Positions 1 through 8,635 of a stretch of 53,267 bases of DNA are shown in pieces. Within the stretch, counting starts at the first letter, position 1, and each line of letters begins with the position of its first letter. The stretch lies in contig JAKLJI010000022.1 in the NCBI GenBank assembly GCA_023151275.1, positions 1 through 53,267 on the forward strand. The letters run 5' to 3'. Below the pieces are notes generated by a model. That model searched no databases. It was given only the letters and a program-made list of their open reading frames with translations, and was not told the origin of the DNA. This DNA is from Bacteroidia bacterium. Its GTDB lineage: Bacteria; Bacteroidota; Bacteroidia; UKL13-3. A program made the position numbers and the translations under genes.

Positions 1-584
1 ACCGGGATACCATTTAAAGTAGCCAAACGGGTCAAAGGAATCATGGTTGTATCACCATGACCACCAATTACTGTTCCGTGAATATCAGCAGTTGGGGCAT
101 TAAGCGCTAAACCCAAATAACCTTTGAAGCGGGCGCTATCCAACAAACCACCCATACCAATAACACGGTTCATTGGAAGTCCTGTAGCTTTAAGCGCCAG
201 GTAAGTCATTGTATCCATAGGGTTTGAAACCACTACGATAATGGCATTTGGAGAATGCTTCAATACATTTTCAGCAACCTGTTTTACGATTGTTGCATTG
301 GTACCAATAAGTTCCTCGCGGGTCATGCCCGGTTTGCGCGGAATACCTGAAGTAATAACAACAACATCCGAATTAGCGGTTTTGCTGTAATCGTTCGTGG
401 TTCCACTGATACGTGTTTTGATGCCCAACAAAGAAGTTGTCTGATAAATGTCGAGCGCTTTGCCTTCAGCAAAACCTTCTTTCACGTCAAGCAACACTAC
501 TTCATCGGCCAGTTCACGGTACGCAATAACATCGGCTGTTGTAGCTCCTACTGCTCCGGCTCCGATAACTGAAACTTTGGTCAT
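1..584 (-). CDS. mdh: malate dehydrogenase, 5' part (runs off the window edge)
   Basis: NAD-dependent oxidation of malate to oxaloacetate in the TCA cycle, cytoplasmic. About 194 N-terminal residues are visible. The protein opens with the Rossmann motif GAGAVGAT, followed by the LDH/MDH-type active-site segment RKPGMTREEL. Further on come the VVVSNPMDTMT strand and the catalytic-histidine motif GGHGDT close to the window edge. The ATG at 584 gives a standard N-terminus (MTKVSVIGAGAVG). The C-terminal third lies outside the window. It is divergent from gldA with about 220 nt between them. The sequence shows an LDH-like MDH; lactate dehydrogenase is the main alternative and is less likely given the active-site segment. 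Confidence 0.93.
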   Translation of the reverse strand, partial: MTKVSVIGAGAVGATTADVIAYRELADEVVLLDVKEGFAEGKALDIYQTTSLLGIKTRISGTTNDYSKTANSDVVVITSGIPRKPGMTREELIGTNATIVKQVAENVLKHSPNAIIVVVSNPMDTMTYLALKATGLPMNRVIGMGGLLDSARFKGYLGLALNAPTADIHGTVIGGHGDTTMIPLTRLATLNGIP

Positions 585-628
585 TTGTTTATAATTTTAG
601 TTGAGTTGATAATGAGATAAATCGCCGG

Positions 629-657
629 CGAAAATAACAACTCGAAGGCGAATCAAA
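629..657 (-). promoter_or_regulatory. candidate promoter of mdh
   Basis: Read on the minus strand: TTTG (657-654), 17 nt, TATTTTCG (636-629). This is one mismatch from the Bacteroidota -7 consensus TAnnTTTG, and the spacing is slightly short. It would give a leader of about 40 nt before the ATG at 584. Confidence 0.35.
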
Positions 658-767
658 CAATGATTTGACTCATCCCCTCCATCAAAATAGCTAAATGACA
701 GAATTTCAACAATTTGCCAAACGGTGGCATTTCCATTGCCTTCTGGCGCTTATCCCAACCTTTTTGC

Positions 768-775
768 TACTTTTG
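768..775 (+). promoter_or_regulatory. candidate -7 promoter box of the gldA operon
   Basis: TACTTTTG is an exact match to the Bacteroidota -7 element TAnnTTTG, 29 nt upstream of the gldA ATG. No convincing TTTG lies at the usual 19-21 nt upstream, so only half of the promoter is supported. Confidence 0.4.
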
Positions 776-804
776 CTGACTTTTAACAAAAGCAAAATTT
801 CCGT

Positions 805-1707
805 ATGTCGGTTAGTGTTCAGGATTTAGTAAAAATTTACGGTACGCAAAAAGCATTGGGAGGAATCAGCTTTGAGGCCAAACCCGGTGAAATTCTCGGC
901 TTTCTTGGACCAAATGGTGCAGGGAAATCAACCACCATGAAAATCCTTACCGGATTTATTCCTCAAAGTTCAGGTTCGGCCATGGTTTGCGGAATGGAGG
1001 TTTCCCAGAATTTAAAAGCTGTACGGGCTAAAATTGGATATTTGCCAGAATTAAATCCTCTTTACACGGATATGTATATCCGGGAATACCTCCTGTTTGC
1101 AGCTGCTACAATGGGAATTCAGGGAAAAGAAGGCAAACAACGGGTTGAAGAAATGATGGAAAAAACCGGTCTCAACAAGGAAGGTCACAAACAAATTTCT
1201 CAACTTTCAAAAGGATATAAACAACGCGTAGGACTAGCTTCTGCTTTACTCCACAAACCTGAAGTATTAATCTTGGATGAACCTACCTCCGGCCTTGACC
1301 CCAACCAGGTTATTGAAATAAGGCAATTGATTCGTGAGGTTGGAAAAGATAAAACAGTTATCTTCTCCACCCATATTATGCAGGAAGTTGAAGCCCTTTG
1401 CTCGCGTGTGGTTATCATCAACAAAGGAGTTTTGGTTGCAAACGATTCGGTAGATAAACTCAAGCAATCCCTAGATGCCGTTCATGAAATTCGCGTTGAA
1501 TTCAAATCGCCAATGCCTCTTGAAAAACTAAAATCACTTCCTCATGTGCTGGAAGTACAGGTGCAAAGTCCAGGATATACAATCACTGCCAAAGAAGACA
1601 TTCGCGAACAGTTATCTCAACTGGCCTCCAATGAAAACAACCTGGTTTTAAGCATGAGTAGAACCCGTGTTTCACTAGAATCTGTATTCCAAAATCTGAC
1701 TAAATAA
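805..1707 (+). CDS. gldA: gliding motility ABC transporter ATPase GldA
   Basis: Cytoplasmic ATP-binding subunit that would pair with the GldF/GldG membrane components. The 300-residue protein has Walker A GPNGAGKST at residues 35-43, the ABC signature LSKGYKQR near 134, Walker B LILDEPTSGLD near 155 and a switch histidine in FSTHIM. The N-terminal stretch closely resembles GldA from gliding flavobacteria as I remember it. The stop is directly followed by gldF (start 1709), so the genes are probably co-transcribed. In Flavobacterium johnsoniae gldA is unlinked to gldFG; here all three sit together, which supports one complete transporter. A generic ABC-2 export ATPase would look similar; the neighbours decide the call. 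Confidence 0.9.
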   Translation: MSVSVQDLVKIYGTQKALGGISFEAKPGEILGFLGPNGAGKSTTMKILTGFIPQSSGSAMVCGMEVSQNLKAVRAKIGYLPELNPLYTDMYIREYLLFAAATMGIQGKEGKQRVEEMMEKTGLNKEGHKQISQLSKGYKQRVGLASALLHKPEVLILDEPTSGLDPNQVIEIRQLIREVGKDKTVIFSTHIMQEVEALCSRVVIINKGVLVANDSVDKLKQSLDAVHEIRVEFKSPMPLEKLKSLPHVLEVQVQSPGYTITAKEDIREQLSQLASNENNLVLSMSRTRVSLESVFQNLTK

Positions 1708-1708
1708 T

Positions 1709-2437
1709 ATGCTCGTTATCGTTCAGAAAGAAGTTAGGGCCTTTCTAAGCAGCCTTATCGCCTATGTGGTAATGTTGGTTTTCCTGCTGGCCACCGGACT
1801 TTTCACTTGGGTATTACCCGACATTAATGTTTTCGACATGGGCTATTCCAACCTCGACCCACTTTTTCAAATGGCTCCCTGGTTATTCATTTTTCTGATC
1901 TCAGCTATTACCATGCGTAGTTTTAGCGAAGAGAAAAAATCAGGTACCATAGAAATCCTCACCACCAGGCCATTTACCGATATGGAAATCATTATGGGCA
2001 AGTACGTTGCAGGCCTCATTTTGGTAGCCTTTACGCTGATCCCTACCTTGATTTATGTTTATACCATTCATCACCTGGGAGCACCTGCCGGAAATGCAGA
2101 TACAGGAGCAATTGCAGGTTCATACCTGGGTTTATTCTTCTTGAGTTCATGCTTTGTGGCAATTGGTTTATTTGCTTCCCTTATTAGCGACAATCAAATT
2201 GTATCTTTTGTTGTAAGCCTTTTCCTCTGCTATCTTTTTTACAATTTGTTTGATTTGATTGCCGACTTCAAACTTCTGGGCTCATTGGATTCAGTGGTTT
2301 CGGCATTGGGTATTAACAGCCACTATTTATCTATTTCACGAGGTGTAATTGACTCACGTGATTTACTCTATTTTTTAGGATTTGATATAGTTTTTCTTTT
2401 TGCATGTAAGCTGATTTTCGGCAGTAGAAAATGGTAA
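1709..2437 (+). CDS. gldF: gliding motility ABC transporter permease GldF
   Basis: ABC-2-type integral membrane permease of 242 residues with about six hydrophobic segments. It starts with the short cytoplasmic stretch MLVIVQKEVRAFL, then a first helix at about residues 15-34. The conserved cytoplasmic motif FSEEKKSGTIEILTTRPF lies near residues 72-90 and is typical of GldF-like permeases. Its gene begins one base after the gldA stop and its last codons overlap the ATG of gldG, so translation is probably coupled. It would form the channel of the GldAFG transporter, which affects gliding in flavobacteria through an unknown substrate. Confidence 0.88.
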   Translation: MLVIVQKEVRAFLSSLIAYVVMLVFLLATGLFTWVLPDINVFDMGYSNLDPLFQMAPWLFIFLISAITMRSFSEEKKSGTIEILTTRPFTDMEIIMGKYVAGLILVAFTLIPTLIYVYTIHHLGAPAGNADTGAIAGSYLGLFFLSSCFVAIGLFASLISDNQIVSFVVSLFLCYLFYNLFDLIADFKLLGSLDSVVSALGINSHYLSISRGVIDSRDLLYFLGFDIVFLFACKLIFGSRKW

Positions 2438-4158
2438 GGAAGATGGAAGCAAAAAAGAACACAAAACGCAGTTTAAAATTCCAGTCCTTGCTGGAGTTCG
2501 TGCTTGTTTTAGTATTGGTTTTTCTGGTAAATATCCTTCTCTCCGGCTGGTTTTTCCGGATTGATTTATCAAAAGAAAAACGATACAGCCTTTCTGAATC
2601 AAGTAAAAAACTAGCATCACGGATAAGCTCTCCTTTGTACATCAAGGTGTATTTGGAAGGTGAATTCCCGGCAGGTTTTAGACGACTTGGAAGATCAGTA
2701 AAAGAAATTCTGGATGAATACAGGGTGTACTCCAACAACCAGATTCAATATGAGTTTATTGATCCTTTTGAAAATGCGGATGCCAAGAAAACTTCGGATA
2801 TCATTGAAGAATTGGGAAGCAAAGGTCTACAGCCTACAAATGTTCAGATAAAAAAAGAGGATGAATTCGCTCAAAAAATCCTGATTCCCGGTGCAATAGC
2901 CTACTTCAAAGGCAGGGAAATACCAATGAATTTTCTCAAAAGTCAGTTTGGTGAAAATCCCGAAGAAGTAATAAACAGCTCCATTGAATTGCTTGAGTAC
3001 GAAGTGAGCAATATGCTTAGAAAAGCATTGGTTGAAAAGACTCGCAAAATTGCCATTATTGAAGACCATGGCGAGCTGGGGCGTTGGGATATGGCAGAGG
3101 CACAGGCGATGCTGGATGAATATTATAAAGTTGACCGGCTTCCTCTAAGTCTACAAGTACCTGAAAAATTGAATGAATATGCAGGCATAATAATAGCCAA
3201 GCCTACCAAAGAGATTCCTGAATTTGATAAATTCAAAATCGACCAATACATCATGAATGGGGGTAAGGTGATTTGGTTGGTTGAATCTCAATTGGCCGAT
3301 ATGGATAGCCTTCGGACCGAGAATTTATTTGTGAGCACCTCCTACCCATTGCACATTGAGGACATGCTTTTCAGGTATGGCGTGCGCATCAATCCAAACA
3401 TAGTCCAGGATTTGCAGAGCTCTGCCATTCCTGTATTGAGTGGAATGCGTGATGGAGTACCTCAACAAAAACTCCTGCAATGGCCATTTTATCCGGTTGC
3501 CGCCCCCCTTATTGAGCACCCTATAGTGAAAGGAATAGAACCTGTTTGGTTCCAGTTCGCTGCAGCAATTGATACCATTCCCAATCCTCAAATCAAGAAA
3601 ACAGTTCTTCTTCAAACCTCTCCTTATTCTCGTGTTCTAACTGCTCCGGTTCGCGTTGATTTGAATATTTCGCGATTAGACCTTCAACCCGAAATGTTTG
3701 TTCGAAAAAGCAAAGGAAACTTTCCATTGGCCGTTTTACTGGAAGGGAAATTCAGCTCTGTATTTCAATACCGCTTTGACGCACAACGCAACCCTGAAAT
3801 TAAGTTCAAAGACCATATCGATAATGGCCAAATGATTGTAATTTCTGATGGTGACGTAATCCGCAACCAGGTAAAAAAATCAACAGGAGAAGTCTTCCCA
3901 TTGGGCTACGACCGGTACACCAATGAACAATTTGGAAATAAAAAATTCATTCAAAACTGTGTAGATTACCTTTGCGACGATAGTGGCATCATTGAGGTAA
4001 GGGCAAAAGAAATTTCATTACGCATGTTGGACAAAGCCAAAATCAAGAAAGAAAAACAGTTTTGGATTGCTATCAACATTGGTCTTCCTACTTTATTAAT
4101 TCTGCTGTTTGGTTTCACTAATCAGCAACTTAGAAAAAGAAAATACACGCGCGCATGA
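2431..4158 (+). CDS. gldG: gliding motility ABC transporter substrate-binding-like subunit GldG
   Basis: A 575-residue protein with one N-terminal membrane helix (about residues 20-40), a large extracytoplasmic region and a C-terminal helix (about 545-565), as expected for the GldG family (ABC-type uncharacterised transport domain). Motifs include SLSESSKKLA just after the first helix and WLVESQLADMDSL in the central domain. The ATG at 2431 overlaps the gldF stop; an in-frame ATG at 2443 (MEAKKN) is an equally possible start. The gene ends in an ATGA overlap with the following DUF4340 gene. Role inferred: extracytoplasmic partner of GldA/GldF. Confidence 0.88.
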   Translation: MVRKMEAKKNTKRSLKFQSLLEFVLVLVLVFLVNILLSGWFFRIDLSKEKRYSLSESSKKLASRISSPLYIKVYLEGEFPAGFRRLGRSVKEILDEYRVYSNNQIQYEFIDPFENADAKKTSDIIEELGSKGLQPTNVQIKKEDEFAQKILIPGAIAYFKGREIPMNFLKSQFGENPEEVINSSIELLEYEVSNMLRKALVEKTRKIAIIEDHGELGRWDMAEAQAMLDEYYKVDRLPLSLQVPEKLNEYAGIIIAKPTKEIPEFDKFKIDQYIMNGGKVIWLVESQLADMDSLRTENLFVSTSYPLHIEDMLFRYGVRINPNIVQDLQSSAIPVLSGMRDGVPQQKLLQWPFYPVAAPLIEHPIVKGIEPVWFQFAAAIDTIPNPQIKKTVLLQTSPYSRVLTAPVRVDLNISRLDLQPEMFVRKSKGNFPLAVLLEGKFSSVFQYRFDAQRNPEIKFKDHIDNGQMIVISDGDVIRNQVKKSTGEVFPLGYDRYTNEQFGNKKFIQNCVDYLCDDSGIIEVRAKEISLRMLDKAKIKKEKQFWIAINIGLPTLLILLFGFTNQQLRKRKYTRA

Positions 4159-5144
4159 GCACAAAAAGGATTATCATTTTAAGCATATTGGTTATTGGAT
4201 TGGCATTAGCCTTGTACTTCTTCCAAAAGCCATGGAACACTTCATCTATCAAGGGAAACGAGGTGTCTGTAAAAGACACTTCACGCATCAACAAGTTGTT
4301 TTTAGCCAATAAAAATGGCATTAAAATTTTACTCGAAAAACAGAGCGATGGAAGCTGGAAATGCAATAATAAATTCAAAGTAGACCCTCCAAAAATTAAT
4401 CTGCTTCTTGCAACTTTACACGATATGCAATTGCAGCATCCCATTGATCCTGCTGCCAGAAATACAGCAATTACAGATTTGGCAATCCGTGGAAGGAAAC
4501 TTGAAATTTATATGGATAATGAGCTGGAAAGAACAATTTACATCGGCTCTGAAACACCTGAGAAAACTGGCACCTATTTTATGAATGAGGCTACTAAAGA
4601 GCCCTTAGCTATTCATATCCCGGGATTTGTGGGATATTTAACTCCGCGGTTTATTATGGATGAAATTGCATGGAAAGACAAACTTGTTTTCAACGAAGAC
4701 CCAAAAAACTTAGACCAGTTAAAGGTAACTTATCCCGATAATCCCAAAGCTTCATTTGTTATTCATAGCAATCAGTTGTTTGATGCAGATGGTGCTCAAT
4801 TGCCATTCGATCCGTTAAAATTAAAAACCTATTTGCACTCTTTTCAAAACCTTTATCTGGAAGGATACCTAAGCTTCGCAACAACTGCACAGGCCGACTC
4901 CATTAGCAAAACTGTTCCCTTTGTGAGTATTGAATGGCAGAACAAAGACGAGCGTCATATTCGTCTCGACTTGTTCAGAAAAAAGGTGGGTAAACGCACC
5001 AAATTGCAACTAACCGAACAAGACGAAGGCCTTGAATTTGATTCTGAAACTTATTTTGCCATTGTGAACAATCAGCCGGAATTAGCCAGCGTGCAGCAGT
5101 ACAATTTTGGAAAAATCCTGATTAAAGCGGATCAGCTTCGATAG
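4155..5144 (+). CDS. DUF4340 domain-containing membrane-anchored protein
   Basis: A 329-residue protein with an N-terminal signal-anchor (about residues 6-22, IIILSILVIGLALALYFF) and a soluble extracytoplasmic remainder. Length, the early Trp-Lys pattern (DGSWKCNNKFKVDPPKIN) and position match DUF4340 proteins, which commonly follow GldG/ABC auxiliary genes. Its ATG overlaps the gldG stop (ATGA), so it belongs to the same operon and probably works with the GldAFG complex. No enzymatic motif is visible. Function unknown. Confidence 0.75.
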   Translation: MSTKRIIILSILVIGLALALYFFQKPWNTSSIKGNEVSVKDTSRINKLFLANKNGIKILLEKQSDGSWKCNNKFKVDPPKINLLLATLHDMQLQHPIDPAARNTAITDLAIRGRKLEIYMDNELERTIYIGSETPEKTGTYFMNEATKEPLAIHIPGFVGYLTPRFIMDEIAWKDKLVFNEDPKNLDQLKVTYPDNPKASFVIHSNQLFDADGAQLPFDPLKLKTYLHSFQNLYLEGYLSFATTAQADSISKTVPFVSIEWQNKDERHIRLDLFRKKVGKRTKLQLTEQDEGLEFDSETYFAIVNNQPELASVQQYNFGKILIKADQLR

Positions 5145-5252
5145 CCCGGCCTTGGCTGTTTAGTTGAGTCAATCTCCTAAGCAATACACCTGCTTTTTGC
5201 TTGATTTCAAAGCCTTAAGCAGCAGAAGTTAGGGAAAAGAATGCCATTCCCC

Positions 5253-5260
5253 TATTTTTG
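5253..5260 (+). promoter_or_regulatory. candidate -7 box upstream of the CNNM/CBS gene
   Basis: TATTTTTG matches TAnnTTTG exactly and ends 6 nt before the ATG at 5267. A TTAG lies 20 nt upstream as a weak -33. The box overlaps the TTG at 5258 that would otherwise extend the reading frame, which favours the ATG at 5267 and an almost leaderless mRNA. Confidence 0.4.
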
Positions 5261-5266
5261 AAAACC

Positions 5267-6538
5267 ATGGAAAATTTTCCTGTTATCATTCTTGGCTCTG
5301 TTCTGTTTTCTGCATTTTTCGCCGGAATGGAAATCGCATTTATTTCAGCCAATAAACTTCTTATTGAACTTAAGAGTAAGCAAGGAAGTTTATATGCACG
5401 AATCTTATCTCCATTTGTAGCCAACCCTTCCAGATTTATTAGCACCACACTGGTTGGTAATAATATTGGTTTGGTAGTTTATGGAATTTACATGGCCAGA
5501 GTACTTAATCCTGTATTGATTTCCTGGTGGCCGGGATTTGAAGAAAGTAAATTGCTGCTACTGGTTAGTCAAACGCTAATTTCAACTCTGATTGTTTTAG
5601 TTACTGCTGAATTTATTCCCAAGGTGCTGTTTCGGATAAATCCCGATTCACTTTTAAAAGCACTTGCCGTTCCATTCTTGTTATTTTATTACTTATTCTG
5701 GCCCATTGTACATTTCATCAACTGGCTTGCTCATGTTATTTTGAACAAGCTCTTAAAAATGGAATTCAGTGAATCTAGTCCAGCCTTTTCAAAACTCGAT
5801 TTGGACGAGTATATCTCACAAGTGAATGAAGACGACCTCAACGAAGATGCAGAGGTAGATACAGAGATGTTTAAAAATGCATTGGACTTCTCTGAAGTGC
5901 AAGTTCGTGATTGTATGACACCACGTACTGAATTGGTTAGTATTAACCAGGATGCGAGCATTGATGAACTGTATCAAAAATTCAAAGAAACCGGACTTTC
6001 AAAAATACTTGTATACGAAAAAGACCCAGACCAGATTATTGGTTATGTGCATCAAAAGGAAATGTTCAAAAAGCCTTTAAGCCTCCGCAATCTTGTTATC
6101 CCTATTGAAATTGCAACAGAAACTATGGCCGTTATGGATCTCCTGAATAAGTTCTCAAAATCGAGAAAAAGTCTTGCCCTGGTTGTGGACGAACTGGGAG
6201 GAACTGCCGGAATTGTTACGATTGAAGACATCATGGAGGAGGTTTTTGGAGAGATTGAAGATGAGCACGATGTTGAAGATTTAACCGAGGAGAAACTAGC
6301 CGAAAATCAATTCCGCTTAAATGCCCGGTTGGAGGTAAATTACCTCAACGAAAAATACAACCTGGACATTCCGGAGGGAGATTATTCAACATTAGGGGGC
6401 TTCATTCTTGCCTACCACGAGAGTTTACCCCAAGCAGGAGAAGTAATTGAAATTCCTCCATTTACCTTCTTAATTGAGTCGGTTTCAATTGCAAGAATCA
6501 ATGTATTGTTACTTACTCTAAATAAAGTACAAGACTAG
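5267..6538 (+). CDS. CNNM/CBS-pair membrane protein (hemolysin C/CorC family, GldE-like)
   Basis: A 423-residue protein in three parts: an N-terminal CNNM (DUF21) membrane domain with four hydrophobic segments in about residues 1-190, a pair of CBS domains (about 205-325, with MTPRTELV and the ELGGTAGIVTIEDI segment) and a C-terminal CorC_HlyC domain (about 340-420). Family members are linked to divalent metal efflux or homeostasis in the cytoplasmic membrane. In flavobacteria one member is GldE, a gliding/T9SS-associated protein; proximity to gldAFG makes that attractive, but true gldE is usually next to gldD, which is not seen here. The start is the ATG at 5267, because the upstream TTG sits inside the candidate promoter. 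Confidence 0.85.
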   Translation: MENFPVIILGSVLFSAFFAGMEIAFISANKLLIELKSKQGSLYARILSPFVANPSRFISTTLVGNNIGLVVYGIYMARVLNPVLISWWPGFEESKLLLLVSQTLISTLIVLVTAEFIPKVLFRINPDSLLKALAVPFLLFYYLFWPIVHFINWLAHVILNKLLKMEFSESSPAFSKLDLDEYISQVNEDDLNEDAEVDTEMFKNALDFSEVQVRDCMTPRTELVSINQDASIDELYQKFKETGLSKILVYEKDPDQIIGYVHQKEMFKKPLSLRNLVIPIEIATETMAVMDLLNKFSKSRKSLALVVDELGGTAGIVTIEDIMEEVFGEIEDEHDVEDLTEEKLAENQFRLNARLEVNYLNEKYNLDIPEGDYSTLGGFILAYHESLPQAGEVIEIPPFTFLIESVSIARINVLLLTLNKVQD

Positions 6539-6580
6539 GTTTACTTTTAAACCCCGGCGGTCAATCACAATCCCATCCTA

Positions 6581-7171
6581 TCAATTGAACATGAACAAAT
6601 CTCTGTTGCCCGTTTTTCCAGGTTCACGATTCCGCTTTTTCTCAATCAATAAAATATCACTTTCTGCATGAAAGGGAAAAGTGCTCACAAGCAAATCTTT
6701 CTTAGGTGTAAAAAACATACGTAGCTTTTCAAACTGGTTCAATCCTGAAAGATTACCTGAATCAAATCGAATCATTAGTTTTCCATGTTCCAGCCGATTT
6801 AACAACTCTTCTGCCATTTCAAAATCAGCGATTCGATAAGAATGAACCAAAATTAAAGTGTACCTATTCGCAGGTATCAGGTCTCCGGGTTGAATCGAAT
6901 ACCTCCGGAATATTCCTGCAAGTTGTTTTAGATTCCAGCTATCAGTTTCTACAACATCCATTGGAAATTGCTTCCTGCTGCTTTGTCTGTAATCAATTAC
7001 AGGACTTAACATATCAGCTCCACAAACTAAAACACGCTGTAAATCTTCAGATTCAACATACCTTTCCATCAAATCAGCATACACCTTTCTTTCCAATTTC
7101 ACCAAAGAAAAAGAGGGTCTTGAAACCAGGCTAAATCTTCCCTTTCGTAAAAATAAGTATCGATTCAACAT
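6581..7171 (-). CDS. conserved hypothetical protein, possible Rossmann-like fold
   Basis: Product not recognised. With the ATG at 7171 it is 196 residues (MLNRYLFLRKGRFSLVS). A beta-strand-like RVLVCGAD near residue 48 and later hydrophobic strands (YTLILVHSY, LMIRFDSG) resemble a Rossmann fold, possibly a degenerate methyltransferase; this is weak inference. The same frame stays open to an ATG at 7303, but that start would leave 8 nt before the divergent HiPIP gene and swallow its promoter region, and the extra residues come from AT-rich DNA, so I prefer 7171. The C-terminus is basic. It converges on the CNNM gene. Confidence 0.6.
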   Translation of the reverse strand: MLNRYLFLRKGRFSLVSRPSFSLVKLERKVYADLMERYVESEDLQRVLVCGADMLSPVIDYRQSSRKQFPMDVVETDSWNLKQLAGIFRRYSIQPGDLIPANRYTLILVHSYRIADFEMAEELLNRLEHGKLMIRFDSGNLSGLNQFEKLRMFFTPKKDLLVSTFPFHAESDILLIEKKRNREPGKTGNRDLFMFN

Positions 7172-7311
7172 GGGGTTTCTTCGGATGGGCGAAAAACCCC
7201 GTAGAAGCGCGAGAATATTAACTAAATAGACCAATTCTAAATTAATTTTTTGATGCACAACATATAGATACAGGCGGTAATTTCGAGCAACGAAATAAAC
7301 CATATACCTCT

Positions 7312-7695
7312 ATGAAAAGAAAAGATTTTTTGAAATCAATCGCTTTTACAGCCGCTTCAAGTAGTATTTTCCTGGCAGCATGCGGAGGTGAAACCAAAAC
7401 TGAAGAAAAACCAGCAGAATCTGCTGCACCTGCTACAGAATCAACTCCTGCTCCTACAACAGAAACTCCAGCTGCAACAGCGTCTGCTGATTGCAATGAT
7501 TTAAGTGGTCTTTCTGAAGCAGATATCAAGCAGCGTGAATCGGTTCAGTATGTTGTTAAATCTACCGAAGCCGACAAAAATTGTTCAAATTGCCGCTTCT
7601 TCCAACCTGGTGATCCTTGTGGAGCTTGCCAATTGTTTAAAGGTCCTATTGCATCAGAAGGCTACTGCAAAAGCTGGTTCAAAAAAGACGCTTAG
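7312..7695 (+). CDS. high-potential iron-sulfur protein (HiPIP), lipoprotein type
   Basis: A small [4Fe-4S] electron carrier acting outside the cytoplasm, 127 residues. The N-terminus MKRKDFLKS resembles a Tat signal with Arg-Lys in place of the twin Arg, followed by a hydrophobic segment and a lipobox ending at Cys24 (FLAACGG). A low-complexity Glu/Pro/Thr/Ala linker spans about residues 25-60. The C-terminal HiPIP fold has Cys91-x2-Cys94, Cys106 and Cys119 as the likely cluster ligands, with Cys103 extra; CSNCRFFQ, CQLFKG and GYCKSW are typical of the family. A bidirectional terminator follows. It probably carries electrons at the membrane surface; the partner is unknown. Confidence 0.87.
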   Translation: MKRKDFLKSIAFTAASSSIFLAACGGETKTEEKPAESAAPATESTPAPTTETPAATASADCNDLSGLSEADIKQRESVQYVVKSTEADKNCSNCRFFQPGDPCGACQLFKGPIASEGYCKSWFKKDA

Positions 7696-7708
7696 TTTCT
7701 GGTTTAAA

Positions 7709-7748
7709 CCAATAAAAAAGGCAACCCGAGGGTTGCCTTTTTTATTGG
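7709..7748. terminator. bidirectional intrinsic terminator
   Basis: A 19-bp inverted repeat: CCAATAAAAAAGGCAACCC at 7709-7727 and its complement at 7730-7748. It contains a GC-rich core flanked by A and T runs, so it works on both strands. It sits between the convergent HiPIP gene and the DUF2911 gene. Confidence 0.9.
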
Positions 7749-7759
7749 AATACAATTAA

Positions 7760-8635
7760 TTACTTCTTCTTTTTTGGAGCTACATAATCTGGCATGGCTT
7801 TGATTTCAGCCTGCAATGCTTCGTTGTGACGAATATAGGCTTCATCGTTATCCGCTTTCGCCAATTCAAGCGATTTTGCTGATGACTCCATAGCACCGGC
7901 ATAATCTTTCAGACCTTTCTGGATTTTGGCTTTCAACAACCATACCCAATAGGCTTTAGGGTTTGCTTCCAAACTCTTGTTAATCCAAGCAAGCGCTTGC
8001 TTCAAATCTTTACCATTTTCATAATAATAATTTGCAGCTCCGTAGTATGGACGTGTGTCTTTTGCCATTACGGTTTCAATCTGCTTCATCAAACGCTCAT
8101 CATAGCTGGCCGCAATCTCAACTGCAACTGCTGTCTGCTCCCATTTGATTATCAAACGGCACTCTGCTGGACGAATATTGCTCAGTTCAATGGTAAAGGT
8201 TTCAACATAATCTTTCAAACTGGTAGGTTTAACCGAAACACGAGCAACATCATTCTCTTTTTTGTAAGCATCCGGACTGGTAACATCCAAATCTTTGCTA
8301 AGAATTACTGTCCATTCTGTCTCAGTTGGTATGCTAAGCAACCCATATTTTCCAGCCTTAACTGCTGTACCACCAAAATTCACATCTTCATAAAACTGAA
8401 TGGTTGTGGCACCATTGGCACCGGTTCTCCATACTTTTCCAAAGGGAACTACATTGCCAAAAACCTTACGTCCTTTTGCACTTGGACGAGAATAACTCCA
8501 CTCAATTTTTGAGGTAGCAAACGCTTGAGTGTTGGTGGCCAATGGACTAGGCTGAGGAAATGGAATGCTTTGCGCTTCGGCTGCAAGCAATCCCAAGGAA
8601 AGAATACCACTTAATAATAACTTACGCATATTCAT
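7760..8635 (-). CDS. exported DUF2911 domain protein with C-terminal TPR-like helices
   Basis: A 291-residue protein with a signal peptide (cleavage after about residue 21, LAAEAQS). A DUF2911 beta domain spans about residues 35-170: the segments SRPSAKGRKVFG, FGKVWRTGANGATTI and AGKYGLLSIP are characteristic. The C-terminal helical portion (about 180-280) has a TPR-like pattern (ALAWINKSLEANPKAYWVW). It ends in a Lys-rich tail. DUF2911 has no established biochemical function. Two ATGs 6 nt apart (8635 and 8629) could both serve. Monocistronic: it ends at the shared terminator. Confidence 0.85.
   Translation of the reverse strand: MNMRKLLLSGILSLGLLAAEAQSIPFPQPSPLATNTQAFATSKIEWSYSRPSAKGRKVFGNVVPFGKVWRTGANGATTIQFYEDVNFGGTAVKAGKYGLLSIPTETEWTVILSKDLDVTSPDAYKKENDVARVSVKPTSLKDYVETFTIELSNIRPAECRLIIKWEQTAVAVEIAASYDERLMKQIETVMAKDTRPYYGAANYYYENGKDLKQALAWINKSLEANPKAYWVWLLKAKIQKGLKDYAGAMESSAKSLELAKADNDEAYIRHNEALQAEIKAMPDYVAPKKKK

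Noticed and set aside
5267-6538. Calling the CNNM/CBS gene gldE outright
   Set aside because: The family fits, but gldD, the usual neighbour, is absent and many non-gliding paralogues have the same domains.
7172-7303. The 44-codon extension of the 6581-7171 gene
   Set aside because: It would start 8 nt from the divergent HiPIP ATG, covering its promoter region, and the added sequence is AT-rich without a signal or domain; kept only as an alternative.
7997-8512. A 171-aa plus-strand frame opposite the DUF2911 gene
   Set aside because: It is the antisense shadow of a well-supported gene, with Cys/Ile-rich composition and no recognisable motif.
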